Source: Prosthecobacter sp. (GTDB taxonomy: Bacteria; Verrucomicrobiota; Verrucomicrobiia; Verrucomicrobiales; Verrucomicrobiaceae). From it: a stretch of DNA of 64,000 nt. The number at the start of each line of letters is the position of its first letter. The first letter of the stretch is position 1. Made by a program: the position numbers and the translations under genes. The stretch spans positions 652,204 through 716,203 of the forward strand of contig NZ_JAXMIH010000023.1 of the NCBI RefSeq assembly GCF_034366625.1, read 5' to 3'. A model generated the notes under the pieces. It searched no databases. It saw nothing but the letters and a program-made list of their open reading frames with translations, and was not told where the DNA came from. Shown piece after piece: positions 9,246 to 17,647 of this stretch.

Positions 9246-10127
9246 TTACTTGATGATGCCCAGCTTTTTCAGCGTGGCGGTCAGTTCGGCCACTTTTTCC
9301 TTCTCCATGCCGACGAGCGGCAGGCGCAACTCGTCCGTGCAATGTCCAGCAAGGGCCATCGCCGTTTTGATCGGGATGGGGTTGGTGGCGAGTTTCAGGA
9401 ACGCGGCGAAGAGCGGGTAGTAGCGTGTGTGGATCTTCAACGCGGCGGTGTAATCGCCCTTCAGGGCGAGCTGCACCATCTCGCTGAGTGGTTTCGGGAT
9501 CAAGTTGCCTGCCACGCTGACGATGCCGACCGCGCCCACAGACATGAAGGGCAGGGTAAGACCGTCATCGCCGGAGAGAATCTCGAAATCAGCGGGAAGC
9601 ACTTGCTTCATCTGGCTGACGCGTTCGGGATTGCCGCCGGCTTCCTTGATGGAGCGGATGTTCGGGCAATTCTCCGCGAGGCGCACGAGCACATCGAGAC
9701 CGATCTCGATGCCGCAGCGGCCGGGGATGCTGTACAGCATGAGCGGCAGCTTCGTGTTGTCTGCGATGGCCTTGAAATGCTGATACAGGCCTTCAGGCGT
9801 CGGCTTGTTGTAATAAGGGGCGACCTGGAGAGATGCGGTGGCGCCGGCTGCCTCGGCTTCTTGGGTGAGTTCGATGGCTTCACGCGTGGAGTTCGATCCC
9901 GTGCCCGCCATGACGATGCCGCGGCCTTTGGCGAACTCGACGCTGAGTTTCACGACGCGCTCATGCTCGTCGTAATCGAGCGTGGGCGATTCCCCCGTGG
10001 TGCCGCAAGGCACGATGCCGGACACACCGTTGTCGAACTGGAAATCGACGATGGATTTGAGCGCGGCCTCGTCGATTTGGCCGTTTTTGAAGGGGGTGAC
10101 GATTGCGGTGTGGGTGCCTGCGAACAT
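9246..10127 (-). CDS. dapA: 4-hydroxy-tetrahydrodipicolinate synthase
   Basis: 293 residues, the family's usual length. GTTGE at 42-46 is the conserved pyruvate/semialdehyde loop, a Tyr near 132 (LYSIPGR) is the proton-relay tyrosine, and Lys161 in IKEAGG is the Schiff-base lysine. It condenses pyruvate with aspartate semialdehyde, the first dedicated step to diaminopimelate and lysine. The next gene upstream is dapF, so two steps of the pathway are clustered here; dapB and the others are elsewhere. Confidence 0.97.
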   Translation of the reverse strand: MFAGTHTAIVTPFKNGQIDEAALKSIVDFQFDNGVSGIVPCGTTGESPTLDYDEHERVVKLSVEFAKGRGIVMAGTGSNSTREAIELTQEAEAAGATASLQVAPYYNKPTPEGLYQHFKAIADNTKLPLMLYSIPGRCGIEIGLDVLVRLAENCPNIRSIKEAGGNPERVSQMKQVLPADFEILSGDDGLTLPFMSVGAVGIVSVAGNLIPKPLSEMVQLALKGDYTAALKIHTRYYPLFAAFLKLATNPIPIKTAMALAGHCTDELRLPLVGMEKEKVAELTATLKKLGIIK

Positions 10128-10155
10128 GGGAAGCGGGGAGCGAAGGGCGTGGAGC

Positions 10156-10968
10156 TTAGAGTTGAACGGTTCCTTGGAAAACGAAATCTGCCGGGCCGAA
10201 CAGGGTTACATTTGTGTATTCGCTCTTCGATGGCTCCTCAAAGCCGACTTTGAGTGTGTCACCGCCTTTGACGAGGACACTTACAGGGCTGGCAGCGCCG
10301 GTGAGTTCGTGATGAATCAAGGCGCAGGCGACCATGCCGGTGCCGCAGGCGAGGGTTTCACCTTCCACCCCGCGTTCATAGGTGCGGATGGAGATGCTGC
10401 CGGGAGAGACGACTTTAGCGAAGTTGGCGTTGGTACCTTTGGGCTTGAAGGCTTCGTGATAGCGCAGACCGGCACCCCATTCGTGCACGGGCACGCTTTC
10501 GAGATCTTCCACGAACACGATGGCATGCGGAACGCCGGTGTTGATACTGTGGACGGTGAGATTGGTGTCAACCACAGGCAGGTTTTGCGCGAGTTTGAGG
10601 TTGTGCGGGGCGCTCATGTTGATGCGCACCTGATCGCCCTCGAATTCGGCGGAGATCATGCCAGCGAGGGTCTCAAACTGGATTTTTACCAGCTTGTCAC
10701 CGTGCAGATGATTGACGAAACGACCGAAACAACGCGCGCCATTGCCGCACATCTCGGCCTCGCCGCCGTCGGCGTTGTAGTAGCGCATTTTGAAATCGCC
10801 GCCGTTCGTTGCGGGTTCGACGGCGAGCAAACCATCGGCACCGATGCCGCGATGACGATCACAAAGGCGTTTGATTTGGTCTTTGGTCAGCGCGAGGCTG
10901 AGATCGCGATTGTCCAGCATGACGAAGTCATTGCCGGCCCCGTTCATTTTGGTGAAGGAGAGTGTCAT
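10156..10968 (-). CDS. dapF: Diaminopimelate epimerase
   Basis: 270 residues. Both catalytic cysteines are present: Cys74 in EMCGNGARC and Cys208 in LACGTGMVAC. KMNGAGNDFV at the N-terminus is a further signature. It converts LL- to meso-diaminopimelate, the peptidoglycan cross-linking residue and lysine precursor. It lies 28 bases upstream of dapA and 9 bases downstream of trpA on the same strand, consistent with one transcript. Confidence 0.97.
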   Translation of the reverse strand: MTLSFTKMNGAGNDFVMLDNRDLSLALTKDQIKRLCDRHRGIGADGLLAVEPATNGGDFKMRYYNADGGEAEMCGNGARCFGRFVNHLHGDKLVKIQFETLAGMISAEFEGDQVRINMSAPHNLKLAQNLPVVDTNLTVHSINTGVPHAIVFVEDLESVPVHEWGAGLRYHEAFKPKGTNANFAKVVSPGSISIRTYERGVEGETLACGTGMVACALIHHELTGAASPVSVLVKGGDTLKVGFEEPSKSEYTNVTLFGPADFVFQGTVQL

Positions 10969-10977
10969 AAGGGTAAA

Positions 10978-11790
10978 TCAGAGGGAATGGACGGCATCCA
11001 CGAGCGGTTTGACGAAGGCTTCGACTTTCACAGCGCAATCGGGACTGGAGCCGTTTTGTTCGATCAACTTTACGATAGCGCTGCCAACGACAACTCCATC
11101 GGCCTTGCTCGCGATTTCGGCGGCTTGGGCAGGATTCGAGACACCGAAACCGACGCAGACGGGCACTTCAGTGGCCGATTTGATGATGGCGACCTGCTCG
11201 GCGATGCCGGTGGCGATCTCCGCCTGCGCTCCGGTGACGCCGAGACGGCTCACATAATACACAAAACCCTCGGCGCTCTTAGCGATGCTGGCGATGCGCT
11301 CCGGCGGCGAGGTTGGTGCGATGAGCTGGATATGACGCAACTCGGCGGTGGGCTTGAGTTCGGCGTTTTGGGCCGCTTCATCGGGCGGGAGATCCAAAAC
11401 GAGCACGCCATCGGCCCCGGCGGCAGCCGCGTCGATGTGGAATCGCTCGTAGCCGTAGGTATAGACGGGATTGAGGTAAGTGAAGAGCACCAGCGGCACT
11501 TGAGACTTGGTGCGGAGCTTTCGGATCATCTCCAAAACGCCGGACATGGAGGCTCCGGCCTTCAACGCGCGGTCGGCGGCCATTTGATTCACCACGCCAT
11601 CGGCCAGCGGATCGGAAAAGGGTACGCCAAGTTCGACAATATCGACTCCGGCACGTTCCAGCGCGAGCACGATGTCGATGGTGGCATCGAGCGTGGGATC
11701 ACCGGCGCAGACATAGGCCACGAATGCCTTCTTCTTCGAAGTGCGAAGCTGGGCAAAACGGGCGTCGATGCGGTTGGCTGGGGCGGACAT
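10978..11790 (-). CDS. trpA: Tryptophan synthase alpha chain
   Basis: 270 residues of a TIM-barrel protein. YVCAGDPTLD and VELGVPFSDPLADG carry the conserved acidic catalytic residues (the E49/D60 positions of the enterobacterial enzyme), and YYVSRLGVTGA and CVGFGVSNPAQA form the glycerol-phosphate loops. It cleaves indole-3-glycerol phosphate and passes indole to TrpB. trpB is not adjacent, which is unusual for gammaproteobacteria but not in scattered trp layouts. The gene leads directly into dapF and dapA. Confidence 0.96.
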   Translation of the reverse strand: MSAPANRIDARFAQLRTSKKKAFVAYVCAGDPTLDATIDIVLALERAGVDIVELGVPFSDPLADGVVNQMAADRALKAGASMSGVLEMIRKLRTKSQVPLVLFTYLNPVYTYGYERFHIDAAAAGADGVLVLDLPPDEAAQNAELKPTAELRHIQLIAPTSPPERIASIAKSAEGFVYYVSRLGVTGAQAEIATGIAEQVAIIKSATEVPVCVGFGVSNPAQAAEIASKADGVVVGSAIVKLIEQNGSSPDCAVKVEAFVKPLVDAVHSL

Positions 11791-11836
11791 GGGGCCGGGT
11801 GTTTAGCGTGAACCGGGGCCCTTTGCAAATCCGGCC

Positions 11837-12841
11837 TTAAGATGCTTCGTCTCCGAGTCGTCGATCTGGCACCAAATAGCCCTGAACATAGTCGCGGACG
11901 GCTTCGGTCAGAGGGGTGATTTCGGTGGTGAAACCGGAGGCGCGGAGTTTGGCGATGTCGGCGCAGGTGTAGTATTGATACTTCGACTGGAGATGCTCGG
12001 GCATGTCGATGAACTCGATATTTGGCTCCTTACCGAGGGCGGTGAAGATGGCGGTGGTAAGTTCGACCCAAGTGTGGGCTTCACCGGAGCCGAGATTGAA
12101 AAGGCCGCCTGCGCTGGGCGTCTCCGCGAGGTGGAGGGTCATGCGGATGGCGTCCTTCACGTAGAGGAAGTCGCGCATCTGCTCGCCGTCCTTGTAGTCG
12201 GGGCGGTGGGATTTGAAGAGCTGGACTTTGCCGGTGGCGAGGATTTGGCCGCAGGCCTTGTGGACGAGGCTGCGCATGTCGGCCTTGTGGTCTTCGTTGG
12301 GGCCATAGACGTTGAAATACTTGAGGCCGACGATGTTTGGGAGCCAGCCTTCACGCTTGGCGTGGAGGTCAAAGAGGTGCTTCGAGTAGCCGTACATGTT
12401 CAGCGGGCGCAGCGCGTGGATGTCGGGCATTTGATCGTCCATGCCGTGGGCACCGTCGCCGTAAGTCGCTGCGGATGAGGCATAGACAAAACGGGTCTGG
12501 TTCGCGAGCGACCACTGGCAGAGTTGCTTGGTGAACTCGTAGTTGTTCCGCATCAGGTAATCGGCGTCACGTTCCGTGGTGGCGGAGCAGGCACCGAGGT
12601 GGAGCACGAGGTCGAAGCGGCCAAGTTTCTCGGGGGCATTCAGCACGCGTTGAAGCAGGTCGTTACCGTCGATGTAGTCGGCGAATTTGAGCGGAACGAG
12701 GTTTTTCCACTTCTCGTCGGTGCTGAGGCGATCACAGACGACGATGTTTTCGCAGCCCCGGCGGTTCAGCTCCCAAACGAGGGCGCTGCCGATGAATCCG
12801 GCTCCGCCGGTGATGAGGATGCGACTTTCCGTGTTGTTCAT
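11837..12841 (-). CDS. hldD: ADP-L-glycero-D-manno-heptose 6-epimerase
   Basis: 334 residues of an extended SDR enzyme. GGAGFIG at 12-18 binds NADP, and YGYSK at 150-154 is the catalytic Tyr/Lys pair in the exact form found in HldD. YFNVYGPNE and DFLYVKDA are other family markers. It makes the heptose precursor of the lipopolysaccharide inner core, so the organism should have heptose-containing LPS. Other hld genes are not nearby. Confidence 0.93.
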   Translation of the reverse strand: MNNTESRILITGGAGFIGSALVWELNRRGCENIVVCDRLSTDEKWKNLVPLKFADYIDGNDLLQRVLNAPEKLGRFDLVLHLGACSATTERDADYLMRNNYEFTKQLCQWSLANQTRFVYASSAATYGDGAHGMDDQMPDIHALRPLNMYGYSKHLFDLHAKREGWLPNIVGLKYFNVYGPNEDHKADMRSLVHKACGQILATGKVQLFKSHRPDYKDGEQMRDFLYVKDAIRMTLHLAETPSAGGLFNLGSGEAHTWVELTTAIFTALGKEPNIEFIDMPEHLQSKYQYYTCADIAKLRASGFTTEITPLTEAVRDYVQGYLVPDRRLGDEAS

Positions 12842-12890
12842 GCAACCTGCCGGTAACGGGAAAACCGGCGGGATTCAAGCCGGAGCTTGA

Positions 12891-13451
12891 TCAGGCGGCC
12901 ATGGCCTCGGGCTCTTGAGCGGTCAAGACGGGCAGTTGCTCACGCCAGAGCGCCGGATGCAGGAAGGTGCTGCGAGGATCGCGGTCCCATTCTCCTTGCC
13001 AGCCGATCACGGTCTCCATGACCATGGGATGCGGGCATTGGATGGCCGGGTAAAGCCACTGCTGGTCGGCCACTACAAGCTTGGGAATCAATGCTTGGCC
13101 GTGGCACTCGATCTCCCATCCCAGCAATAGGGGCTCTTCGTCCGTGAAGCCTGCGAGTCCGTTGGGATGCTCCACCCAGCCGACAAGCCCGCTGCCGTTC
13201 AAGACATCCCAGATTTCACGCATCTCCAAATCCACTCGCACGGCGAACCCGGTGGTCTTGGCATGGCCGCCGTTGACGGGGTCTCGGCTGACGAGCCCAA
13301 AGATAATGCTCGAAGGGCAGTTGTCTGGAACGATGTCCACTTGGAACCCAAAGCGGATCGGGTGATCGGGTAGCAGCAGACTCCCATAGCTTTGAACTTG
13401 GAAGCCTGAGAACACAGGGTCGGCAGCGGCTGTGGCGAGAAGCGATTCCAT
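12891..13451 (-). CDS. Hypothetical protein
   Basis: 186 residues, no signal peptide or TM segment. It is rich in Trp, Pro and Gly with beta-like stretches (SYGSLLLPDHPIRFGFQVDIV, GWVEHPNGLAGF, LLLGWEIECHG). I recognise no domain. It has its own ATG at 13451 preceded by an AT-rich region, and lies 49 bases upstream of hldD on the same strand. The composition resembles its neighbours, so recent transfer is not indicated. Confidence 0.65.
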   Translation of the reverse strand: MESLLATAAADPVFSGFQVQSYGSLLLPDHPIRFGFQVDIVPDNCPSSIIFGLVSRDPVNGGHAKTTGFAVRVDLEMREIWDVLNGSGLVGWVEHPNGLAGFTDEEPLLLGWEIECHGQALIPKLVVADQQWLYPAIQCPHPMVMETVIGWQGEWDRDPRSTFLHPALWREQLPVLTAQEPEAMAA

Positions 13452-13673
13452 GGATTTCTAAAAAATTCAGCTTTCTTTATTAAATTTGCACCCTGTTATT
13501 GAAATTTCAAACAAATTATTCACATGCTCACATTTTGTCACTTCTAATCTAAAAAATTTTACCCCTCCCAGAAGCGGAAGAGATGCCACAACATAGCAAA
13601 TCCTGCTTTTTCGAAGGATTCCTTATGGTGAGGGTGTTGACGAATCTGTCGCCCTTGATACCAAATATGCCTC
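13452..13673. other. AT-rich divergent intergenic region
   Basis: 222 bases between the divergent hypothetical gene and pdhA. It contains AT-rich runs at about 13455-13560 in an otherwise GC-rich window, as expected for promoters reading both ways. I could not find a -35/-10 pair good enough to call. Confidence 0.5.
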
Positions 13674-14720
13674 GTGGCACTTGCTCCATCGATCAACTGC
13701 GCCGAAACCGACCTGACGGCCGATTTTCGCGACCAATTCCTCCTCACTTACCAGCACATGCTGCTGGCCAGAGTGCTGGAGGAGAAGCTCGGATCGCTCT
13801 ATCGAGCTGGCGGGCGCATCGTCGGCGGGGTGTATATCGGAAAAGGCCAGGAGGCGTTCAGTGCCGCGCTCGGGGTGCAGCTTCGCAAGGGTTCGGACAT
13901 CTATGGTCCGCTGATTCGTGACCAGGCGGGCCGGATCGCCTATGGGGAGCCGATTCTCGATTGTGTACGGACTTATCTGGGCACCATCACGGGTCCGATG
14001 CGCGGACGTGACGGCAATATCCATCGTGGTCGCCCGAAAGAAGGCCTGCTGGCGATGATCAGCCACCTCGGCAGTCTGCTGTCAGTCGTGGCCGGTGGGT
14101 TGTTCGCACGTCGGCAGGCTGGAACGCTGGGGGACAGCATTGGCGCCACCAGCATCGGTGACGGCGGCACTTCCACGGGTGCTTTTCATGAAGGTCTGAA
14201 CATGGCGGCGGTGGAAAAGCTGCCCATCATCGTCAGCATTGCGAACAATCAATACGCCTACTCCACGCCCAACACGCGCCAGTACGCCTGCGAGAATCTC
14301 GTGGATCGCGCCGCAGGCTACGGCATCGAAGGTGTCAGCGTGGACGCCACGGACCTTGCTTCCTGTCTCAAAGCCTTCCGGGCTGCTGTCGCCCGTGCGC
14401 GTAGCGGTGGCGGCCCGCAGATGATTGTTGGTACGCTGCTGCGCCTAGCAGGACACGGGGAGCACGATGACGCATCTTACATCCCCGACAAAGCACGCCA
14501 GGGCACCTCGGCTCGTGATTGCCTCGCGGTGGCGGAAAAATTCGCGCTCGACCATGGCTGGATGAACTCCACGGACCTGCGTGAGCTAAACGAGGAAGTG
14601 CGCCTCAACGTCGATCAAACCATCTCCAAAGTGTCCAACGAACCCGCGCCTGACCCCTTCAAAGAAAACTGGCAGGCGCTGTCCAGCGCCGATCTCGTGG
14701 AGGGCCAGCACGAGGCATGA
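13674..14720 (+). CDS. pdhA: Pyruvate dehydrogenase E1 component, alpha subunit
   Basis: 348 residues. GDGGTSTGAFHEGLNMAAV at 162-180 followed by NNQ at 191-193 is the thiamine-diphosphate/Mg motif. GRDGNIHRG near 111-119 is the E1alpha phosphorylation-loop region. With PdhB it decarboxylates pyruvate and transfers acetyl to E2 lipoyl groups. The start is GTG; no in-frame ATG exists before residue 29. Its stop overlaps pdhB (ATGA). Acetoin or branched-chain E1alpha are alternatives, but the order E1alpha-E1beta-E2 with pyruvate-type motifs favours PDH. Confidence 0.88.
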   Translation: MALAPSINCAETDLTADFRDQFLLTYQHMLLARVLEEKLGSLYRAGGRIVGGVYIGKGQEAFSAALGVQLRKGSDIYGPLIRDQAGRIAYGEPILDCVRTYLGTITGPMRGRDGNIHRGRPKEGLLAMISHLGSLLSVVAGGLFARRQAGTLGDSIGATSIGDGGTSTGAFHEGLNMAAVEKLPIIVSIANNQYAYSTPNTRQYACENLVDRAAGYGIEGVSVDATDLASCLKAFRAAVARARSGGGPQMIVGTLLRLAGHGEHDDASYIPDKARQGTSARDCLAVAEKFALDHGWMNSTDLRELNEEVRLNVDQTISKVSNEPAPDPFKENWQALSSADLVEGQHEA

Positions 14721-15682
14721 GCATCACCTACCTCGAAGCCATTCGTGAGGCGCAGTACGAGGCATTGCGCAATGATCCCGCCGTCTTCCTCTACGGCCAG
14801 GACATTGCCACCTTCGGCGGTGCGTTCAAGGCCACCAAGAACCTCAGCAAAGAATTCCCCAACCGCGTTTTCGACGCGCCGATCAGCGAGGACGCCATGG
14901 TCGGCATGGCCGTCGGTGCCGCCGTGGAGGGAGCACGGCCCATCATCGAGATGCAATTCGCCGACTTCTCCTCCGTCGGCTTCAATCAGATCGTCAATCA
15001 GGCCGCCACGCTCTACTGGCGCACCAATGTGCCTTGTCCCATCACCATCCGCATGCCCTCCGGAGGCACGGCGGGCAGCGGGCCGTTTCACAGCCAGTCG
15101 ATGGAGGCCATCTATGCGCACTATCCTGGTCTGGTCATCGTCACCCCTGCCACCGTCGAGGACGCCTACTGGATGCTGCTCGACAGCGTCCAGCTCAACG
15201 ACCCCGTCATCTACTGCGAGCACAAGTTCCTCTATTACCATCTCAAGGCCGACCAGATCGGCGATCACGAACTGCCCATCGGCAAAGCACGCATCGCACG
15301 CCCCGGACGTCACGCCACCATCGTCACCTACAGCGCCATGGTGCATGAGGCCCTGCGCGCCGCCGAGGAACTCCAGCTCGATGGCTATTCCATCGAAGTC
15401 GTCGATCTCCGTTCGGTGAAGCCGATGGACACAGACACCATCCTCGCCTCCGTCGCTCGCACGGGTCGTCTGCTCGCTCTTGGTGAGGCATTCCCTTGGG
15501 GCGGCGTCACCGCCGAAATCATCGCCCGCGTCACCACCGAAGGCTTCCATCTGCTCGACGCACCGCCCATGCGCCTGAACTCCAAGGACACGCCGATCCC
15601 GTATCATCCGAACCTCTGGAAGTCGCACCGCCCTACCACCTCCACCATCGCCGGCGCGCTCCGCCGTCTGCTCCGGTATTAA
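14717..15682 (+). CDS. pdhB: Pyruvate dehydrogenase E1 component, beta subunit
   Basis: 321 residues. FGGAFKATKNLSKEF at the N-terminus, APISEDAMVGMAVGAA (conserved Glu contacting ThDP) and the C-terminal transketolase domain (VVDLRSVKPMDTDTI) are typical of E1beta. It forms the alpha2beta2 heterotetramer with PdhA, and the 4-base ATGA overlap supports coupled synthesis. pdhC follows after 38 bases containing a short repeat. Confidence 0.92.
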   Translation: MSITYLEAIREAQYEALRNDPAVFLYGQDIATFGGAFKATKNLSKEFPNRVFDAPISEDAMVGMAVGAAVEGARPIIEMQFADFSSVGFNQIVNQAATLYWRTNVPCPITIRMPSGGTAGSGPFHSQSMEAIYAHYPGLVIVTPATVEDAYWMLLDSVQLNDPVIYCEHKFLYYHLKADQIGDHELPIGKARIARPGRHATIVTYSAMVHEALRAAEELQLDGYSIEVVDLRSVKPMDTDTILASVARTGRLLALGEAFPWGGVTAEIIARVTTEGFHLLDAPPMRLNSKDTPIPYHPNLWKSHRPTTSTIAGALRRLLRY

Positions 15683-15688
15683 ATTTGG

Positions 15689-15715
15689 CATTCGTCATTC
15701 CGTCATTCAACATTC
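15689..15715 (+). repeat. Short-word leader repeat (CATTC/GTCATTC units)
   Basis: The bases just before pdhC consist of overlapping units: CATTCGTCATTC, CGTCATTC and AACATTC. The same word array recurs before prmC at 17610-17643. No Shine-Dalgarno is present here. Confidence 0.6.
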
Positions 15716-15720
15716 TCGAG

Positions 15721-16956
15721 ATGCCCACCATCCCCATCCTGATGCCCCAGCTCGGCGAATCCATCGCCGAAGCCACCATCATTCGCATCCTGATCGAGCC
15801 GGGACTCATGGTCGAGGCAGGCAGCGATCTCTTTGAGGTGGAGACCAACAAGGCCACCATGGCCGTCAGCTCACCTTGCGCAGGAAAGATCGGCCAGATC
15901 GTCGCCACCACGCAGACCAGCTACGCCGTTGGCGCCACGCTTGCCGCGCTCGAAATCACCGAAGAAGACGCACAGTCGCTCGGCATGGGGGAAGAAACCA
16001 AGCCCTCCTCCGAAGCGCCGAATGTTCGAGGTTCCACCGACGTCGTCGAGAATCTCCACTTCCAGATCAGCGACACCGACGTCATCTCCACGCGCCAGCC
16101 CACCGTCGAACCCGTCGTTGGCGGCCTGCCAGTGCCCGCCGGTGCCACCGGTGCCAGTTACATCTCACCGCGCATGCGCGCGCGCATGCTTGAGCTCGGC
16201 CTCAACGCCGCCGACCTCGCCGGCGTTCCCGGAACTGGCGCTGGTGGCCGTGTCACCGTTGAAGACTTCGAGGCCTTCCTTCGTGCTCTCGAACAGCATC
16301 GCATGACGCCTGCCTCGCCCATGCGCATTGCTGTTGCTGATTCCATGCGCCGCAGTTGGACGCGCCCTCTCGCCACCGTCGGCAGTCCCATCATGCTGGA
16401 TGCCATGCTCGCGCATCGCAAAAAAACCGATCCCAAGCCCGGCCCCGCCCTCTACGTCATTCGCGCCCTCGCCTTGGCGCTCGCTGAAAACACCGCCTTC
16501 GCTGGCCGCCTCGTCGGCAACCGCATCGTCCATCCTCTCGCCATCGACATCGGCTTCGCCGTCGAAGTCGATGACGGCGTCATGGTTCCCACCCTGCGCG
16601 AAGTCGAAAAGACTCCGCTCGTCAAACTGGTGCCCACTTACAACAAACTCGTCGAGCAGGCCCGCGCCCGCCGCCTGCCCAACGACGTCAACCGCCCCGG
16701 CATCGCCACGGTCACCAACTTCGGCACCTTTGGCATCGTCTGGGCCACGCCCATTCCGCTGCCCGAGCAAAACCTCGTCCTCGGCCTCGGCGCCGGCAGC
16801 AAAGTCCCGCACTGGAGTGAAGAGGTGAAGCAATTCATCCCCGTCACCGAAGCCGAACTCACCCTCAGCTTCGACCATCGCGTCCTCGACGGCGGCGGAG
16901 CCGGCCGCCTTCTCAAACGCGTCGCCGAACTCCTGCAAAAACCCGAACTGCTCTGA
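15721..16956 (+). CDS. pdhC: Dihydrolipoamide acetyltransferase (E2) of the pyruvate dehydrogenase complex
   Basis: 411 residues. One N-terminal lipoyl domain has Lys44 in the motif ETNKA (more often ETDKA). A peripheral-subunit-binding domain lies around 145-185 (SPRMRARMLELGL...GAGGRVTVEDF). The C-terminal catalytic domain ends with SFDHRVLDGG, carrying the His and Asp of acyl transfer. The start is the ATG giving MPTIPILMPQLGE; the longer open frame runs back into pdhB. E3 (lipoamide dehydrogenase) is not encoded nearby and must be supplied elsewhere. Confidence 0.93.
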   Translation: MPTIPILMPQLGESIAEATIIRILIEPGLMVEAGSDLFEVETNKATMAVSSPCAGKIGQIVATTQTSYAVGATLAALEITEEDAQSLGMGEETKPSSEAPNVRGSTDVVENLHFQISDTDVISTRQPTVEPVVGGLPVPAGATGASYISPRMRARMLELGLNAADLAGVPGTGAGGRVTVEDFEAFLRALEQHRMTPASPMRIAVADSMRRSWTRPLATVGSPIMLDAMLAHRKKTDPKPGPALYVIRALALALAENTAFAGRLVGNRIVHPLAIDIGFAVEVDDGVMVPTLREVEKTPLVKLVPTYNKLVEQARARRLPNDVNRPGIATVTNFGTFGIVWATPIPLPEQNLVLGLGAGSKVPHWSEEVKQFIPVTEAELTLSFDHRVLDGGGAGRLLKRVAELLQKPELL

Positions 16957-16983
16957 GAAGGGAGCGCGGGCACTCCTGCCCGC
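16957..16983. repeat. Palindromic hairpin element directly after pdhC stop
   Basis: Begins at the base after the pdhC TGA: GAAGGGAGC, then a perfect 7-bp stem GCGGGCA/TGCCCGC around the loop CTCC (16966-16983). The leading GAAGGGAGCGCGG is repeated at 49837 and at the very end of the window. It may act as a terminator or mRNA 3' stabiliser, although no T-run follows. Confidence 0.7.
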
Positions 16984-16996
16984 ATCAAAGCAGCGC

Positions 16997-17575
16997 ATGC
17001 ACGACAAACCCACGCTTCGCCAGCACATGCGCGAACGCCTTCGTGCCCTCGATCCCGCCTTCATCGCCAGTGCCAGCCAGCAAATCTCAGACAATATCCT
17101 GCACCTCGCTGCTGCGTGGCCATCCGGCACCACCATCGCCCTCTTCGGCGGCCTCAAAAACGAACCGGATATCCTCCCGCATCTCCTTCCCGCCCTCAAT
17201 GCGCAAGGAGTCCGCTTATGCTTCTTCCAAATCGAAGCCTCTGAACTGCAACCTCGCCAAGTCCGCTCGCTTGATGATCTCCAACGCGGCCAGATGAACG
17301 TCTGGGAGCCCAAACCGCACTGTCCACGAATCGAAATCGACGCCCTCGACATCATCCTCGTTCCAGGTCTCGCCTTCACTCGTGATGGACTCCGTCTCGG
17401 TCGCGGAGGCGGCTACTACGACCGCCTTCTTGCGAATCCCGCCTGCCGCGCCCAACGCATCGCCATCGCCTTCGATCTCCAGATCGTTGATTCCATTCCC
17501 GTCGAACCCCACGATCAGCGCGTCCACCAAATCATCACCGAATCCAGTTTGATTGCTTCCTCCGTGCCCCATTAG
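16997..17575 (+). CDS. 5-formyltetrahydrofolate cyclo-ligase
   Basis: 192 residues. GLAFTRDGLRLGRGGGYYDR near 127-146 is the ATP/folate-binding signature of the family; basic residues near the N-terminus and FGGLKNEPDI also fit. It converts 5-formyl-THF to 5,10-methenyl-THF in the cytosol. It starts 40 bases after pdhC, beyond a hairpin element, and may share the pdh transcript. Confidence 0.92.
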   Translation: MHDKPTLRQHMRERLRALDPAFIASASQQISDNILHLAAAWPSGTTIALFGGLKNEPDILPHLLPALNAQGVRLCFFQIEASELQPRQVRSLDDLQRGQMNVWEPKPHCPRIEIDALDIILVPGLAFTRDGLRLGRGGGYYDRLLANPACRAQRIAIAFDLQIVDSIPVEPHDQRVHQIITESSLIASSVPH

Positions 17576-17609
17576 TGCCCATCAGTGGTTCAAAACATCT
17601 GTTGCAGGC

Positions 17610-17643
17610 CATTCGTCATTCCGCATTCGTCATTCGACATTTC
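17610..17643 (+). repeat. Short-word leader repeat before prmC
   Basis: CATTCGTCATTC occurs twice, separated by CG, followed by GACATTTC and then TTCC and the prmC ATG. It matches the leader repeat before pdhC at 15689-15715 word for word in part. It occupies the place where a ribosome-binding site would be expected. Confidence 0.6.
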
Positions 17644-17647
17644 TTCC

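Noticed and set aside
9982..11811. 609-codon open frame opposite dapA-dapF-trpA
   Set aside because: It spans three well-recognised genes on the other strand and has no domain.
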